Below, piece by piece: positions 1 to 10,689 of a stretch of DNA of 64,000 nucleotides. The position numbers and the translations under genes were made by a program. The DNA lies in NCBI GenBank assembly GCA_947311845.1, contig CAMZMU010000041.1:119498100-119562099 (forward strand). Direction: 5' to 3'. This stretch comes from Poa pratensis (taxonomy: Eukaryota; Streptophyta; Magnoliopsida; Poales; Poaceae). A model generated the notes under the pieces. The model had not been told where the DNA came from, did not search any database, and saw only the letters and a program-made list of their open reading frames with translations. Numbering within the stretch: position 1 is the first letter of the stretch; every line of letters starts with the position of its first letter.

Positions 1-104
1 GGTGAGTATTCTCCCCGGATCTCTTTCTCCTTCTCCTCAACGGGGGCGAGGGACCCGCGCGCCTGGTTTCCCGGGTACCCCCAGTTCCCGGACGCCGACA
101 GTAG
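1..104 (-). repeat. Partial 3' LTR of the leftmost Gypsy element
   Basis: Positions 1-60 match 5338-5397 almost base for base, and the minus-strand start TGTCGGCG at 104 matches the LTR start at 5402. Compared with this copy, the 5' LTR lacks about 31 bases just after its first eight bases. The rest of this LTR lies outside the window. Confidence 0.8.
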
Positions 105-380
105 CCCCCGGGCGCTTCCAGGTAAATGGGGTATTGCCTGGTGGCGCCCTAATCGAAGCGCGTGGGTCCTTCCAGATTTGCGGATCTGTTGCTGACCTCC
201 CGTTAAAGAACGCGTGGCGGTCTCCTCCTGCCTCTGGTCTCGTCGCCTTGCCTCTCCCCAATCACGCCGGTTGTCAGGTCATGATGCTTTCCTAGCGCGG
301 ATTTATTTCTCTGCTTTAGGAGATCGTGCGCCTCCCGTACCCTTAAAGGGGAACAACCTCGCCTGTCTCTTCAAACTATC

Positions 381-1350
381 TTGTGCTTCTTGTCCCCGCT
401 GCTGCCTTCCCCTTGCTTTCGCCTATGGCTCTCCCAACAGAACTTCTTCTCAGAGGGTATCGAGCCATCCCGACGCCCCCGCGACGCCCGCTCCCAGTCG
501 TGGGAGAGGTGGGGGATGACGCCGCCTTTCTTCATTCGTGCGGAGGAGGTCCCTCGGGCTACCTCCCCCAATTGCGTGCTTCGGGCTGCTTCGGGGGTTG
601 GGGGTCTCCCTTGGCGTGGCTCGGACATCATGCACGGCGAGCTCGACATCCTCACCGCCGTGGGTTTTGTTCCTTGCTCCAGCTGGTCCTCCTGGCGAGT
701 CGCAGAGGAGGAGGAAGAAGTTCCCCGCCTCAGCCCTATCGAGTGTGTGTTGTTTGCTTCTCATCTAGGGCGTGGGCTCTCCCTGCCGGTCCATCCTTTT
801 CTCCGCCTCCTCCTTCGTCTGTATGGGCTGCAACTGCATCATCTGTCCCCCGACTGCATTACCCACATTTCCTGCTTCGTGACTTGCTGCGAGGGCTATC
901 TGGGTACCCACGCGCAGTTGGGCTATCTCGACCTCGCTCTGTTGGGGGGGAGCGGTGACTGGCATCGCTCTTTCTTCTACTACTCCGAGCTTCCCTCCTC
1001 CTCGGGTGGCCCCAGTCTTCCTGCTTTCCGTAGCGGCCTGCCGGAGTCTCGGAGCGAGAGGACCCATAGCATGCACGGCAATCCCGATGAGGTATTCGTG
1101 CTTTCCGAGCGCCTGAAGGTCCTCGTGGAGAGAGGCCTCACCGGTCTCGATCTTCAGGTCACATGAATGGTGCGGAGGATCCAACCGCTCCAACTTCGCA
1201 TCCACACCCTCGGAGAGTGGTCCCCAGAAGGGGACTACACCTGCATTACGACGCGGGAACTGAGGACCCACGAGTTGGAGGGATGGGTGCGGTCCATATC
1301 CACGCTTCCGGTCGGCCGTCCTTACCAACCCGGCCTTCGCCGCGCTGAAT
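381..1350 (+). pseudogene. Antisense 'putative gypsy-type transposon' (Transposase_28-like) relic
   Basis: The plus-strand reading, opposite to the host retrotransposon, has the layout of the grass family annotated as 'putative gypsy type transposon' (Pfam Transposase_28). Recognisable segments are a start-like MALPTELLLRGYRAIP (425 on), LSPIECVLFASHLGRGLSLPV (about 730-790), a following FLRLLLRLYGLQLHHLSP, then FVTCCEGYLG and WHRSFFYYSELP. After a stop at 1164-1166 the same family resumes in the next frame with RRIQPLQLRIHTLGEW. The start-like segment is also in a different frame from the core, so there are at least two breaks. Its function is unknown in the family; proteins of this kind are often found inside large non-autonomous Gypsy elements. 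The frame breaks make this a relic. Confidence 0.6.
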
Positions 1351-1959
1351 CCTCCACCACTGGTAAGTTCCCGCACTTTCTTCTGTCCTCTTGTCTGGCT
1401 TATCATCTGATCAAGCCGCTCCGCTTCAGTTGCTCCCCCGGAGCTCCTTCTGGCTGAACGAGACGGCTTTCCTTACGGGCCTGATTTTCCAAGGCTCCTT
1501 TGACATGTACCCTTCCCAGAATCTCCCTCCGAGTGCAACCGTGATGGGCGCCTTGAGGGTTGAAGTTGCCTGCCTTCCCCGCTCGACAGAACTCCTTGGC
1601 CTTTTGGGCAGGGTGATAGAGGTACCTCCGATCTGCTCACGAGCTCCCCTTCTTTGCCTATCCTTGTTCTCACTTGACATGCCTGCCCTGCAGGCAGAGA
1701 GGAAGGCTTCCTGCGACAATGTCGACGAGCTGAGGGCTGCCGTGACCGCCCAGCAATCAGCCCTAGCGGAGAAGAAGAGCAGGATTACCTCGGCGTCCCC
1801 TTCGCTGGGCGAGGGCTCTGTTTCTCTCGGGTGAGGACGGGGCGACCGCTAGGTCCACTGCCGGCTCCCATCAGATCCGTGTATTTGTCTGTGAAGCCGA
1901 TTGGCCTTCTGGTCGTGGCAATGTAACTGCTTAACCTTAAGGGGCATGGCGGACTTTGG

Positions 1960-2800
1960 TTGAGTTGATCCCTTGTCGTTGGAGGTTGGTCTTGAGTCCA
2001 GGTCCTGTTGGGGGCATGGCGAGCCTCGATCTTGCCGATGTTTCCTGCCGCTAGGGCCCTGTTCCGGGGACAAGTTTATAGAGGCACGGCGAGCTCCGGC
2101 CTTGCCGATAGGCTTGCCGCTAAGAAAGCGACCCCCGGAACAGTTGTTGGTGGCACGGTGAACTCCGACCTTGCCGATAATTTTGCCACGAGGGCCCTGC
2201 TTCCGGATGCAAGTTTTTAATTTCACGGTGAACTTTGACCTAGCTGAGATACTTGCCGCTAAGAAAGCGACCCCGGGAACAGTTGGTGGTGGCACGGTGA
2301 ACTCCGACCTTGCTGATATTTTTGCCACGAGGGCCCTATTTTCGGATGCAAGTTTTTAATGGCATGGTGAACTTTGCCCTAGCCGAGATACTTGCCGCTA
2401 AGAAAGCGACCCCGGGAACAGTTGTTGGTGGCACGGTGAACTTCGACCTTGCCGATAGTTCTGCCACGAGGGCCCTACTTCCGGACGCAAGTTTTTTTTA
2501 TGGCACTGTGAACTTTGACCTAGCCGAGATGCTTGCCGCTAGGCTAGAGTTTCCGGATACTGTTGTTGGTGGCACGGCGAACTCTGGCCTGGCCGACAGC
2601 TCCGCCCTATGCCTGGATGCAAGTATTTAATGGCACGATGAACTCCGACCTAGCCAATGTACTTGCCGCTAGGCTAGCGTCTACGGAAGTAGTTGTTGGT
2701 GGCACGGGGAACTCCGACCTTGCCGATACGACTGCCGCGTAGGCAGCGGTTCCGGATACTAGTTTTATGGCACGGCGAACCATGGCCTTGCCGAGTTTCT
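1960..2800. repeat. Tandem repeat, ~139-bp period with ~70-bp half units
   Basis: The motif GGCACGGTGAACTCCGACC and close variants begin near 2152, 2291, 2430, 2571 and 2701, giving spacings of about 139, 139, 141 and 130. Each unit contains two related halves, one reading 'GAACTCCGACCTTGCCGATA' and one 'GAACTTTGACCTAGCCGAGA', so the basic unit is about 70 bp. A single half-unit reappears at about 2982-3015. It lies in the non-coding part of the Gypsy element; short apparent ORFs through it are by-products of the repeat. Confidence 0.8.
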
Positions 2801-3586
2801 TGTCCCACGCAGGGTAGGCCTTCGGTGAGGGGTACTTCAGGGGCGCGCGGGATCACATGGTCCGAATGCCCCGCCTTCCCCCTCCCTCCTTCCTGGGGAG
2901 TGGTACCGATCTCTTGGGCGTCTCCGGCCTATGTGGTCACTTCCCGGGAGCGGAGTTAGCGGGAGCTAGTTGGTAGAACGACAAACTCTGGCCTGGCCGA
3001 CAGCTCCGCCCTATGCCTGATAGGGTCTTCATGTGGAGGCTACTTGGCGATGGCGTGGGGTTACGTGGTCCGCGTGCCTCCGTCTTTCACCTTATTTGCC
3101 CCAAGAGGAGAGGCCGCCTTCAGTCGCGTCTTCGACTGAAGCGACCCTCACACGGGGGGCGTCATTTGCCCGGTTATTCCCGGGCAAGCTTTCCTTCAAG
3201 CGGCTCTTCGGCCGATGTTGCCGAGGCAGTTTCCTCCTCCATGTCTTCGAGGGTGGCTTTCTCACGGGTTCCCGAGGGCCCCGGCAGTGGGGGGAAGGTC
3301 AATTCCCCGCGACGGCTGAGAGAAATCCTCGCCATCCCTGTCACCAGTTCTTCGGCGGATGCTCCTCCTCCGAGGGCTGGGACCTTGGTGGGAGTTCAAG
3401 CCCCGGGGGTAGATAAACTCCGGTGCCCATTTTCCGTGATAGGAGCATGACTTGACGGGGCAGAGCAGCGACATTGATTTGACCGGCGAGGGCGAGAGCC
3501 ATCTCGCCGGCCGCCTTCTCCGCTCCAGGTTCCGGGGGACGCCTCTTGGCGAGGGGCGTCCGCCTTTCCTTCCCCTGAGCCCGCGC

Positions 3587-4435
3587 TCATGGTCCGGCTG
3601 CGTGGCTAGGGATCATGGCCACTCCTGCCTGGGGGTAGCCGCCTGCTGACCCCGGGTGAGTGGTAGATCCTAGATATACACACGCGGCATCCCTAGCATC
3701 TGGGTAGGGGCTGTCATCCTCTTCGTCCCCGGGACTCGACCCCCGCTCCTCGTCCAAACGTCGCCGCGGAGTGGGCGGCCTAGCGTGGCCGCGTCCCCTC
3801 CTCGCTCCTCGGTCTCCTCCTCCGCTCGCCCTCCGGGATGGGCATTCCCGCACGCGGTGACCTGGCTCACCGCAAGCGAAGTAGCCCCCGGCGGCGAGGT
3901 TCGCTTCTCGCTCAGCATGACGTTTCTTCCGAGATTCGGCGATGCTGCGCACAGAGTTGCAATCCCTTGCATCGTGGGATTGCACCTCATGGATGGGGCA
4001 CCACGGTCCTGGAGTCACCTCGGGATCGGGGTCTCCCGCGGCGCGTGCCAGCGGGTGACTCCTTTTCCACGGGTTATCCTTGCGAGGCGCCACCTGGTCC
4101 CCTCTTGCCGCCTCGGCGGCGAGCTCAGGGGCCCTTCGTCCTTCCTCCATTCTGGCACACTTGTCCGCTAGCGCGAACAACTCCTCGATGCTGCCGACGT
4201 CTCGGCTCCCGAGCTTCTCCAGCATGCGCACATCTCGCACATTTGGGCGGTTTGCCTGTACGGCAAGGGCTTCTGGCATCTCGGGGTGAAATCCCAGGGC
4301 GTGACGAAACCGCTGCGTGTAGTGCCGGAGCATCTCCTCGGGCTCCTGCACAACGGCCTTCAAGGCCCCATGATGCCCTGGCGGTCTCGCGTCCGTGCCC
4401 CTCCCTCGTCCGCGGGCGCCACGGTCGCCAGTCAT
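3587..4435 (-). pseudogene. Gag remnant of the Gypsy element (deleted N-terminal half, damaged zinc knuckle)
   Basis: Gag packages element RNA into particles. The minus-strand frame contains the retrotransposon-gag signature LKAVVQEPEEMLRHYTQRF and, near the C-terminal side, a zinc-knuckle segment YFACGEPGHRVREC. In the usual CX2CX4HX4C knuckle the first residue is Cys; here it is Tyr, so zinc binding is probably lost. The usual upstream gag part (the aromatic-rich region before 'SVVQEPGE') is absent: the frame jumps from an Arg/Gly-rich start at 4435 directly into this segment. The open frame extends upstream to 4654, but that lies across the primer-binding site and LTR, so the Met at 4435 is the sensible start. 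No protease follows the stop. Confidence 0.8.
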
Positions 4436-4527
4436 GGTGGGTGAGCGGCTGCTCCACTCCCAGAATGAGGTGCCCGTGCTCGACCGGGATGGCGTTGAGG
4501 GTCGAGGGCCCTGTTGCAACAGGAGCC

Positions 4528-4545
4528 CCCCTACCTGGTGCGCTA
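4528..4545 (-). other. Primer-binding site, tRNA-Arg-like
   Basis: On the minus strand this reads TAGCGCACCAGGTAGGGG, two bases past the LTR end. It differs at two places from the TGGCGCGCCAGGTAGGGG site common in grass Gypsy elements. It fixes the 5' LTR boundary. Confidence 0.6.
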
Positions 4546-4547
4546 GA

Positions 4548-5402
4548 TGTCGCGTACCGAAACGCGGACACCGGGGATGCCGATCACCACCTGTTTGTTC
4601 GGTAGGAGGACGCGAGGTGCTCCGAGTCAGGTTCCCGCTCTCAACACAAAGCACACATAGTTTTTACCCAGGTTCAGGCCACGTCGTCGCGTAACACCCT
4701 ACGTCCTGCTTGTCTGATTGTATTGTGGTGATGGATTACAATTGTGAAAACCCAAGGACCTTTGCCACTCCGGTGGTTAAGGGAAGAACTAACCCAGGGA
4801 GGTTCCCGGGGTTCGTTCTTCCAGCCCCTGAGCCTAAGTGGAAAGCTAGCTAGGGTTTTTCCTCTACTCCTTCTTCCTCCTGTCCGTCCTCCTCGCCAGC
4901 ACAGCCTGGGGCCTCCTTTTATATGCCAAGGGGCTACCACAGTTGGCTGTGCTGCATGCGTGCCACCGAGGCTGGACACGCGTCGAGCCCGAGCCAAGGT
5001 GGCGATCGCTGACCTCCATCATGACACGGCCAAGCTGCGCTGCCCTTCATGCCGCCCTGCCCGCCGGAATGGAAAAGACGGCGAGTCCGGTCTTGTCACC
5101 TGCTCTTACATCATGCCTAGTGCACTATCTGCGTCGGGCGGTCTGCACGAGAGGTCTCGTCACTGTCTCGTCCGCACCCTACAGGAGGGAGCACGTACGG
5201 TCTTGTCCAAGATGTCAGCAGTCCCTGCCATGTTTGCGAAACGACCCTTCCCGGGGTCGGAGCGCAGGAGTTGCTTGCCACTTGGCAGGCTCTTGACTCC
5301 CCGGGGGTTGGTCTCCCGGGGCTCGACATCCCCGGGGTGAGTCTTCTCCCCAGATCTCTTTCTCCTTCTCCTCAACGGGGGCGAGGGACCCGTGCGCCGA
5401 CA
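4548..5402 (-). repeat. 5' LTR of the leftmost Gypsy element
   Basis: On the minus strand it begins TGTCGGCG at 5402 and ends CGCGACA at 4548, about 855 bp. The right end is confirmed by the partial second copy at 1-104. A TATA box lies at 4915-4925. The 'acccaggttcaggcc' segment near 4665-4680 is typical of the R/U5 part of Triticeae LTRs. The flanking 5 bp on the right is ATTTG; the matching duplication would lie outside the window. Confidence 0.75.
4915..4925 (-). promoter_or_regulatory. LTR TATA box
   Basis: CATATAAAAGG on the minus strand in mid-LTR, with GC-rich sequence downstream. It would place transcription start near 4885-4895, upstream of the primer-binding site and gag as expected. 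Confidence 0.6.
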
Positions 5403-5900
5403 ATTTGGTTGTCTCCAGATATTTCGTTCCAAACACTACATTCACCGCCTTGCAAAACATGTAGGTTGTTTCAACAACTGTTGATTCAGACATATGGAGG
5501 TAGTCATCCAAAGAATCTGCGGAACATCCATATGCAATACACGCATAGGCTCGCATAGCAGTAGTGCATTTCTGAATGGATGAGAATCCAAGAAGACCAG
5601 TGCAATTTTTCTTCGGCTCGAAGTAGTCATTGTAGTCTCGACACCATGCACAATGTTCATGAACACGTTTCTGTACATCCTAAAGAGCCGACGAAATTCA
5701 TATTCATTTGCCGGTTTGAATGCAAAATAGTTTTTGTAAGGCAACACATGACCAGTTGTTCTGAACCAGTTCTTGTTGGTTGTCTTCCCTTTCCTCGCCC
5801 CTCCGCCGTTGGGAGTGGCCTCCACCACAGTCTTTGCTGCCTGAAGAATGAAGAGAACAACGGATTCTCTTCATCATCCATGAGTCTCCTCTCCCACAAT
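5403..5900 (-). pseudogene. PIF/Harbinger transposase relic, truncated by the Gypsy insertion
   Basis: The minus strand encodes segments typical of plant PIF/Harbinger (HARBI1-like) transposases: EFRRLFRMYRNVFMNIVHGV, then after a frame change SIQKCTTAMRAYACIAYGC, ADSLDDYLHMSESTVVET and AVNVVFGTKYLE. The reading is cut at 5402/5403 where the Gypsy LTR starts, so the catalytic DDE part is missing. Possible N-terminal sequence (MDDEENPLF) lies near 5880. The relic is therefore frameshifted and lacks its C-terminal half. Confidence 0.75.
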
Positions 5901-6388
5901 TTGGTAAAACATTATATCATCGTCGCTATCCATAGTGTATTGAACAATAGTCAATGAATAATCGAGCTACGCAAGAAATGAATTACAAGAAAATGACTTT
6001 GGCAAACAGCCGAACGCCTTACGGGCGGGCGAGAGAGTGGCACCGGCAAGTAGAGTTGTGGTGGCGCTGAAAGTTGACTCGCGACGGCGACGAGTGGCGG
6101 GGACTCGGAGGGGTGGGGAGTGGCGGCGACGGGAAGATGGTCGGGAAATGGTGCCAGCAAGGGGTGGCGGCGGTGTCGTGAATGGCCGGTCAAGGAAACT
6201 GGAAGATGGGGTGGGGATGCAAAAGGCTTCCAGCCTATGCTGTTCTGTGTCTATGGCAGGTGGACTCCGCCTGTCGGATGGGTTGTGGCCACTGTCTAGC
6301 ACCCGAGTAGGCCCCCAAGTTTAGATACCCTCTCAGGCGTACCAAACAGAATTTAGATCGGGCTGGACACTTAGCTGTCGGTGTGGCC
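5901..6388. other. Non-coding flank of the Harbinger relic
   Basis: AT-rich to about 5990, then a GC-rich Arg/Gly-type stretch (6000-6200) with no recognisable protein in any frame. It may be the 5' untranslated part of the Harbinger element; no clear terminal repeat was found. Confidence 0.3.
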
Positions 6389-7575
6389 TTTTTTTTTTTG
6401 CGTCGACCGGCCGGACTTAATCAACCAATAGAGAGTTTACAGGAATTCCCACTCCCGTAGGAGGGGTGATAAACCACACACGCCTACCGAAATCTAAAGT
6501 TGTTGCCATCCTTGCTAGGCGATGAGCTTCTCCGTTGGCTTCCCGCCGCTCATGTCCAAAAACCACTTCCTGAAATTCTTCGCTTCTTATTCTGAATTCT
6601 CTAAGGATCATACCACTAGCTCCTTGCTGTTGTCCCCCCTTCAGTTCTTTGATAATATTCAGGCAATCCGAGGAGATATGCACTCTCCGGATGTTCAGGT
6701 CCTTTGCCAGGCACAAGGCTTCGGCGCATGCTAATGCTTCCAGAGACTCAGGATCGGTGATGCCCTCCCTAGTTACTGTGGACGCACCCAGGAACTGCCC
6801 CTGCTCATCACGGCACACAGCTCCATAGGCACCTGTGTTCCGCGTCCTGGCAACTGCACCGTCGACGTGGATTTTGACCATACCTGCCGGTGGAGGCGTC
6901 CATGGCAGGGTCCGACGTTGCCGAACACCATGGGAGGGAGATTCTGGGAGTGGTTGGCGAAGATCTCCTAGGTCTGCAAGGTAGCGTAATATGAAGGAGT
7001 GCGTCGATAGTGGGGATTGATACTCTCCTTTGTGGATCAGCTTCCTCGTTGCCCACCAAATAGCCCACAATGTCACCAGGACCTCGATGAAGTCTTCTCT
7101 GCTCAGGGTTTTGCATAGCGAGAACAACCAAAGCTTGGGGTTTCCTGTTTATCGCAGAAAATAGGTAAAACCTTGTCCTCGTCCTTCATTCCCCAGACCG
7201 CTCTGGCCATGTTACAATCCAGCAGGGAGTGGCGCCATGTGTCCACCGACGCACTGCAGACTGAACAAACCGGAGTAGTCGCCATATGCCTGTGTGCTCT
7301 GACTTCCCCGGTCGGCAGTGAAGAGCGAGCTAGTCGCCACGCAAAAATGCGCAACTTTGAGGGCACCTGTACCTTCCAAAGTTTAGTCCACTTCTGCCCA
7401 TCTTGGTCTGCGTTAGATGCCTCTGTACTGCCCTCAACATAGCTCTCCTTTCGGCGCTTAATTTCAATCATCATCCTGTATGCCGATCGCACTGAGAAGT
7501 GAGAACACACCTGTTTTCTCATGGTGCCAGGCCCAGAAGTCTGGCTGATCGATATTTCTTGTTCGACCCCACCGA
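6389..7575 (-). pseudogene. 5'-truncated LINE (non-LTR retrotransposon): zinc-finger and RNase H end
   Basis: The minus strand carries the 3' end of a plant LINE ORF2. First comes the zf-RVT region (LWKVQVPSKLRIFAWRLARSS, then CSVCSASVDTWRHSLLDC, about 7160-7410). Then follows an RNase H domain with VKIHVDGAV, ESLEALACAEALCLAKDL, VHISSDCLNII and HERREANGEAHRLAR (6417-6890). A stop at 6417 is followed on the minus strand by a short leader and a poly(A) of about 11 bases (6389-6399 as T on the plus strand), the usual LINE 3' end. The final RNase H position is Glu where Asp is usual. There is a frameshift near 7120 between the two domains. The reverse transcriptase and endonuclease are absent, as expected for a 5' truncation. 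Confidence 0.85.
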
Positions 7576-7593
7576 GTTCTCGTCAAACCCTAT

Positions 7594-8611
7594 ACGCCGC
7601 CCGTTAGCGGCGCGAAGCTAACGGGGGAGCTCTGCCGGGCCAACCCATCGGGCGCCTTTCCCTTTTTATTCGTTTTTTTTCTTTTTTCTTTTTCGTTTCT
7701 TTTTCTGTTTCTGTTTTTTCTTTTTCGTTTCTATTTATTTTTCTGTTCCGCTACATTTTTTTTTGTTTTGAAAATGGTTTCAAATTTTAAAATTTGAAAA
7801 CGGTTCCACTTTTGAAAATGGTTCCAAATTTAAAAATGATTCCATTTTGAAAATGGTTCCAAATTTAAAATGATTCCAAATTGTATAACTATTCATTTGA
7901 AAACGGTTCCATTTTTGAAAATGGTTCCAAATTTAAAAATTGTTCATTTTTTGAAAATGTCCAAATTAGAAAATTGTTCATTTTTTAAATGGTTCCATTT
8001 TGAAAATGGTTCCAAATTTAAATTTTGGTTCCGAATTTAAAATGGTTTCAAATTCGAAAATTGTTCCAAATTTAAAAATTGTCCATTTTTTAAAATGGTT
8101 CCAAATTTAAAAATGGTTCCATTTTGAAAATGTTTCCAACTTTAAAAATGGTTCCAAATTTAAAAATTGTTCATTTTTGAAAATGGTTCCAAATTTAAAA
8201 TGGTTCCAAATTTAAAAATGGTTCCGAATATAAAATGGTTCCAAATTTAAAAATATTTTTATTTGAAAATGGTTCTTTTTTGAAGATGGTTCCAAATTTA
8301 AAAATGGTCCCAAATTTAAAAAGTTCATTTTTGAAAATGGTTTCAAATTTTAAAATGGTTCGAATTTAAAATGGCTCCAAATTTAAAAATTGTTCATTTT
8401 TTAGAATGGTTTCATTTAAAATGGTTCCAAATTTTAAAATTGGGACCATTTTCAATTTTTCTGGACTATTTTCCGTACAGTCAACACTTTCTCTTTTTTA
8501 GTGAAAGTCAACACAAGAAATAGAGAAACGTTCAAATGCAGGCAAATTGGGCCGGCCCACTTAATGCAACCTGTAGGCGGCGGGCGGCCGAACCGCCGCT
8601 AACAGGCGGCA
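7594..8611. mobile_element. Non-autonomous DNA element with hairpin-bearing TIRs
   Basis: The left end reads CGCCGCCCGTTAGCGGCG (7595-7612) and the right end, reverse-complemented, GCCGCCTGTTAGCGGCG (8594-8610). These are near-identical inverted termini and each could itself fold. Between them lies GC-rich subterminal sequence and an AT-rich core of short repeats. The form suggests a Mutator-like non-autonomous element. I could not find a convincing target-site duplication. Confidence 0.5.
7690..8460. repeat. Degenerate short tandem repeat, TGGTTCCAAATTTAAAA-type
   Basis: Dozens of loosely conserved units built from TGGTTCC, AAATTTAAAA and ATTTTGAAAA alternate over about 770 bp. No reading frame of note. 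It forms the core of the element bounded by 7594 and 8611. Confidence 0.85.
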
Positions 8612-8944
8612 TAAAGAACGACAAATCCTATATATCGCCTTACGGCGACGCTCCAGGCGCGCGTCTCCGTAAGGGTCTTCTTAACGGGCCGGGCCCATTT
8701 CTCTTCCACGTTCGCGTAGCGAGGTGTAGACGCTGCTTTCTCTTTCTTCTTCGCTTATTCCCTACTCATTCTCCTCCCGATCTCTCGGATCCTTCTTCTC
8801 CACTGATCCCGATTTCTCAGATCCCTGGAACGAGCATGAAGAGAGGGACCCTTCTTCTCCACTGATTCCCCACTGCTTTATCCTCCCGATCTCTCAGATC
8901 TGCTTCTTCCGACTGTATATTTCTCATCTTGTTCGTCGCCGGCC

Positions 8945-10190
8945 ATGGCGGCGGAAGGTATGTTCTCGAATCCTTCAGTCCGTAGAGGGTGTGCGTCCAT
9001 GATTTTGCGCCTGTGCGGTAGGTTTTGCTTGTGCGGTAAGTGTTGTGTACCAAGCCCTCTTCCCTATGGTGTTTTTATGTGGTAGACTATGTTCCATATC
9101 TGATAGAGGGAGGGATCTCCCACTTCCCTTTGTATGTGCATAGAGATCAGTGAGATTTGCTGGGTGCCCTAGTTTATGGTCTTATAAAAGGATTTGCAGA
9201 TACTATTTCAATTCTTAATGAGCATGTGTTTCGTGGCGATATAGGGATTTTTGCGCGTGACGAGTATGTGGGTGTTAGAAGTACTAGGTGGAGGCTTTGC
9301 TGTACTGTTTCTCTTGAATATTTCCCGTTAGAAGTACTAGGTGAGAAGTAATATGGTGTTCTACCTTTAGATTTTGTGCATCAATGCTCATGTTTTCCTT
9401 CTTAGGCTATCTGCCATATGGAGATGCGATGCTTATTTCCTTATTTAGTCACCTTTTTCTATTTTTTCTACCTGAATGTAGCATCAACTGGATATGGTAA
9501 TGAGGCTATGAAACACCAGTTTTTGTAGTTGTGTCGAAACTTGATGTTTTCTTCATTTTCGTCTGTTCCTTAGTTAATTGTACATAATTTGGTCTTTTAT
9601 TTTTGTTAGCAGTGGGTAAACTTAGGTCTAGTTTGTCGTGCACCAATGGTTCAATCCCATTTGCTTGGTCATATATACTGGTTTATTGTACCATTTTTTT
9701 CCTATCAGATGGCTGAATGTTTCTTTTTTGTTCTCATTTTTTGTCACCTGTTTTATATGTGTAGGACATGTTATGATGGAAGTTGAGAGATATAAACCAA
9801 CTCTAAACCACAGGTTCTCAACTTTGTATATGTCATTGTTCTCCTATTCTCTCAAATCTATGAAGTAAGGTTTCCTTCTCTTTTCCGCTACAGGCATGAC
9901 TGTGGCTTCTATGCCATGTTATATGCCGAAAATTTCAATGGAAAAGTTATGGAAAATTTCACTCAGGTAAAGTAATTATTTCCTAGGTTTTTTCCTTTTC
10001 ACAATATAATGTTAGTCGAAATGATCTTTTTCTGTTTGCTTTTCGGGTAGTTAACATTTGTTTCATTGTTTTTTTCATGTTGATATAGAGTTGCATCCCA
10101 AAATACAGGATGGTCAAGGCTTACGAAATGTTCTACTCCACCTTCAACGAAGTCCAAGTTGAGCTTTTCGAGAGGATGAAGAAGCGCTAG
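8945..10190 (+). CDS. Ulp1-like cysteine-protease fragment, four exons (78 codons plus stop)
   Basis: Exons at 8945-8957, 9765-9813, 9894-9966 and 10089-10190 join in one frame. Their borders are good splice sites (GAAG|GTATGT, TGTAG|G, ACAG|GTTCTC, TACAG|G, ACTCAG|GTAAAG, ATATAG|A) and the frame ends in TAG. The third exon encodes HDCGFYAMLYAENFNGKVME, which matches the segment around the active-site Cys (xDCGxY) of Ulp1/SUMO-protease-like proteins as carried by plant Mutator-like elements. The catalytic His and Asp and most of the fold are absent, so activity is unlikely. An untranslated leader with CT-rich sequence precedes the ATG (8720-8944). It sits inside the element bounded by 8634 and 13031. 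It could be a decayed longer gene whose middle was lost, but the remaining exons are still splice-compatible. Confidence 0.6.
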
Positions 10191-10689
10191 GGTCTGTCAT
10201 TGCAACACGGTGCTATCATTGCAAGAAGAGGAGAAATAGTACTGTCAATCCAAAACGTGTTCCACAAAGAGCTTCTCTGTGAAAAGTTAAATGACAATTG
10301 CCACTTTTCGAATGTTGTGATATGCTTTTGCCAGGAGTTTAGACATACCAGAGTTTATCACCTGTGTGTTATCTAGTTATGACAAGTCTAAATTCCAATT
10401 CGGTCACGAATTATATGTACAGCTAGACGCTCTACTTTCTTATGTGTTCTCTTTGTTCGATAATGTCCAATATGACAAATGGTTATATGGGAACAATATA
10501 AATCTTTTTTTAAGCCAGCTATACCTGTTTCTTTTCTCCAATAGATTCAGATCAGTTTCTTTCTCGCTCGAGATATGGCTCGTTCAAGCTTTTCTGTTTT
10601 TTTTGCACGTATAGTTGAGGATTTTCCTAATTAAAATATATAGCTCAAACTACCATAGAAACATATGACCAATAATACAACAAATCATG
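10191..10689. other. Probable 3' flank of the Ulp1-like mini-gene
   Basis: AT-rich, no protein-like frame. It contains the 3' trailer of the mini-gene and leads into the tandem array. Confidence 0.3.

Larger units (their letters stand above)
1..5402 (-). mobile_element. Non-autonomous Gypsy LTR retrotransposon (3' end cut by window start)
   Basis: The element reads on the minus strand. Its 5' LTR is 4548-5402, its tRNA-Arg-like primer-binding site 4528-4545, its gag remnant 3587-4435, then a long non-coding stretch with tandem repeats, and its 3' LTR starts at position 104 and runs off the window. The purine-rich sequence just right of position 104 (GGGGGCTAC on the minus strand) is a likely polypurine tract. 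No protease, reverse transcriptase or integrase is visible, so the element must have depended on a partner for movement. It lies in a Harbinger transposase relic that starts at 5403. Assignment to Gypsy rests on the gag sequence and element layout. Confidence 0.8.

Noticed and set aside
4436..4654. Upstream extension of the gag frame
   Set aside because: It runs through the primer-binding site and into the LTR, so it is not gag coding sequence.
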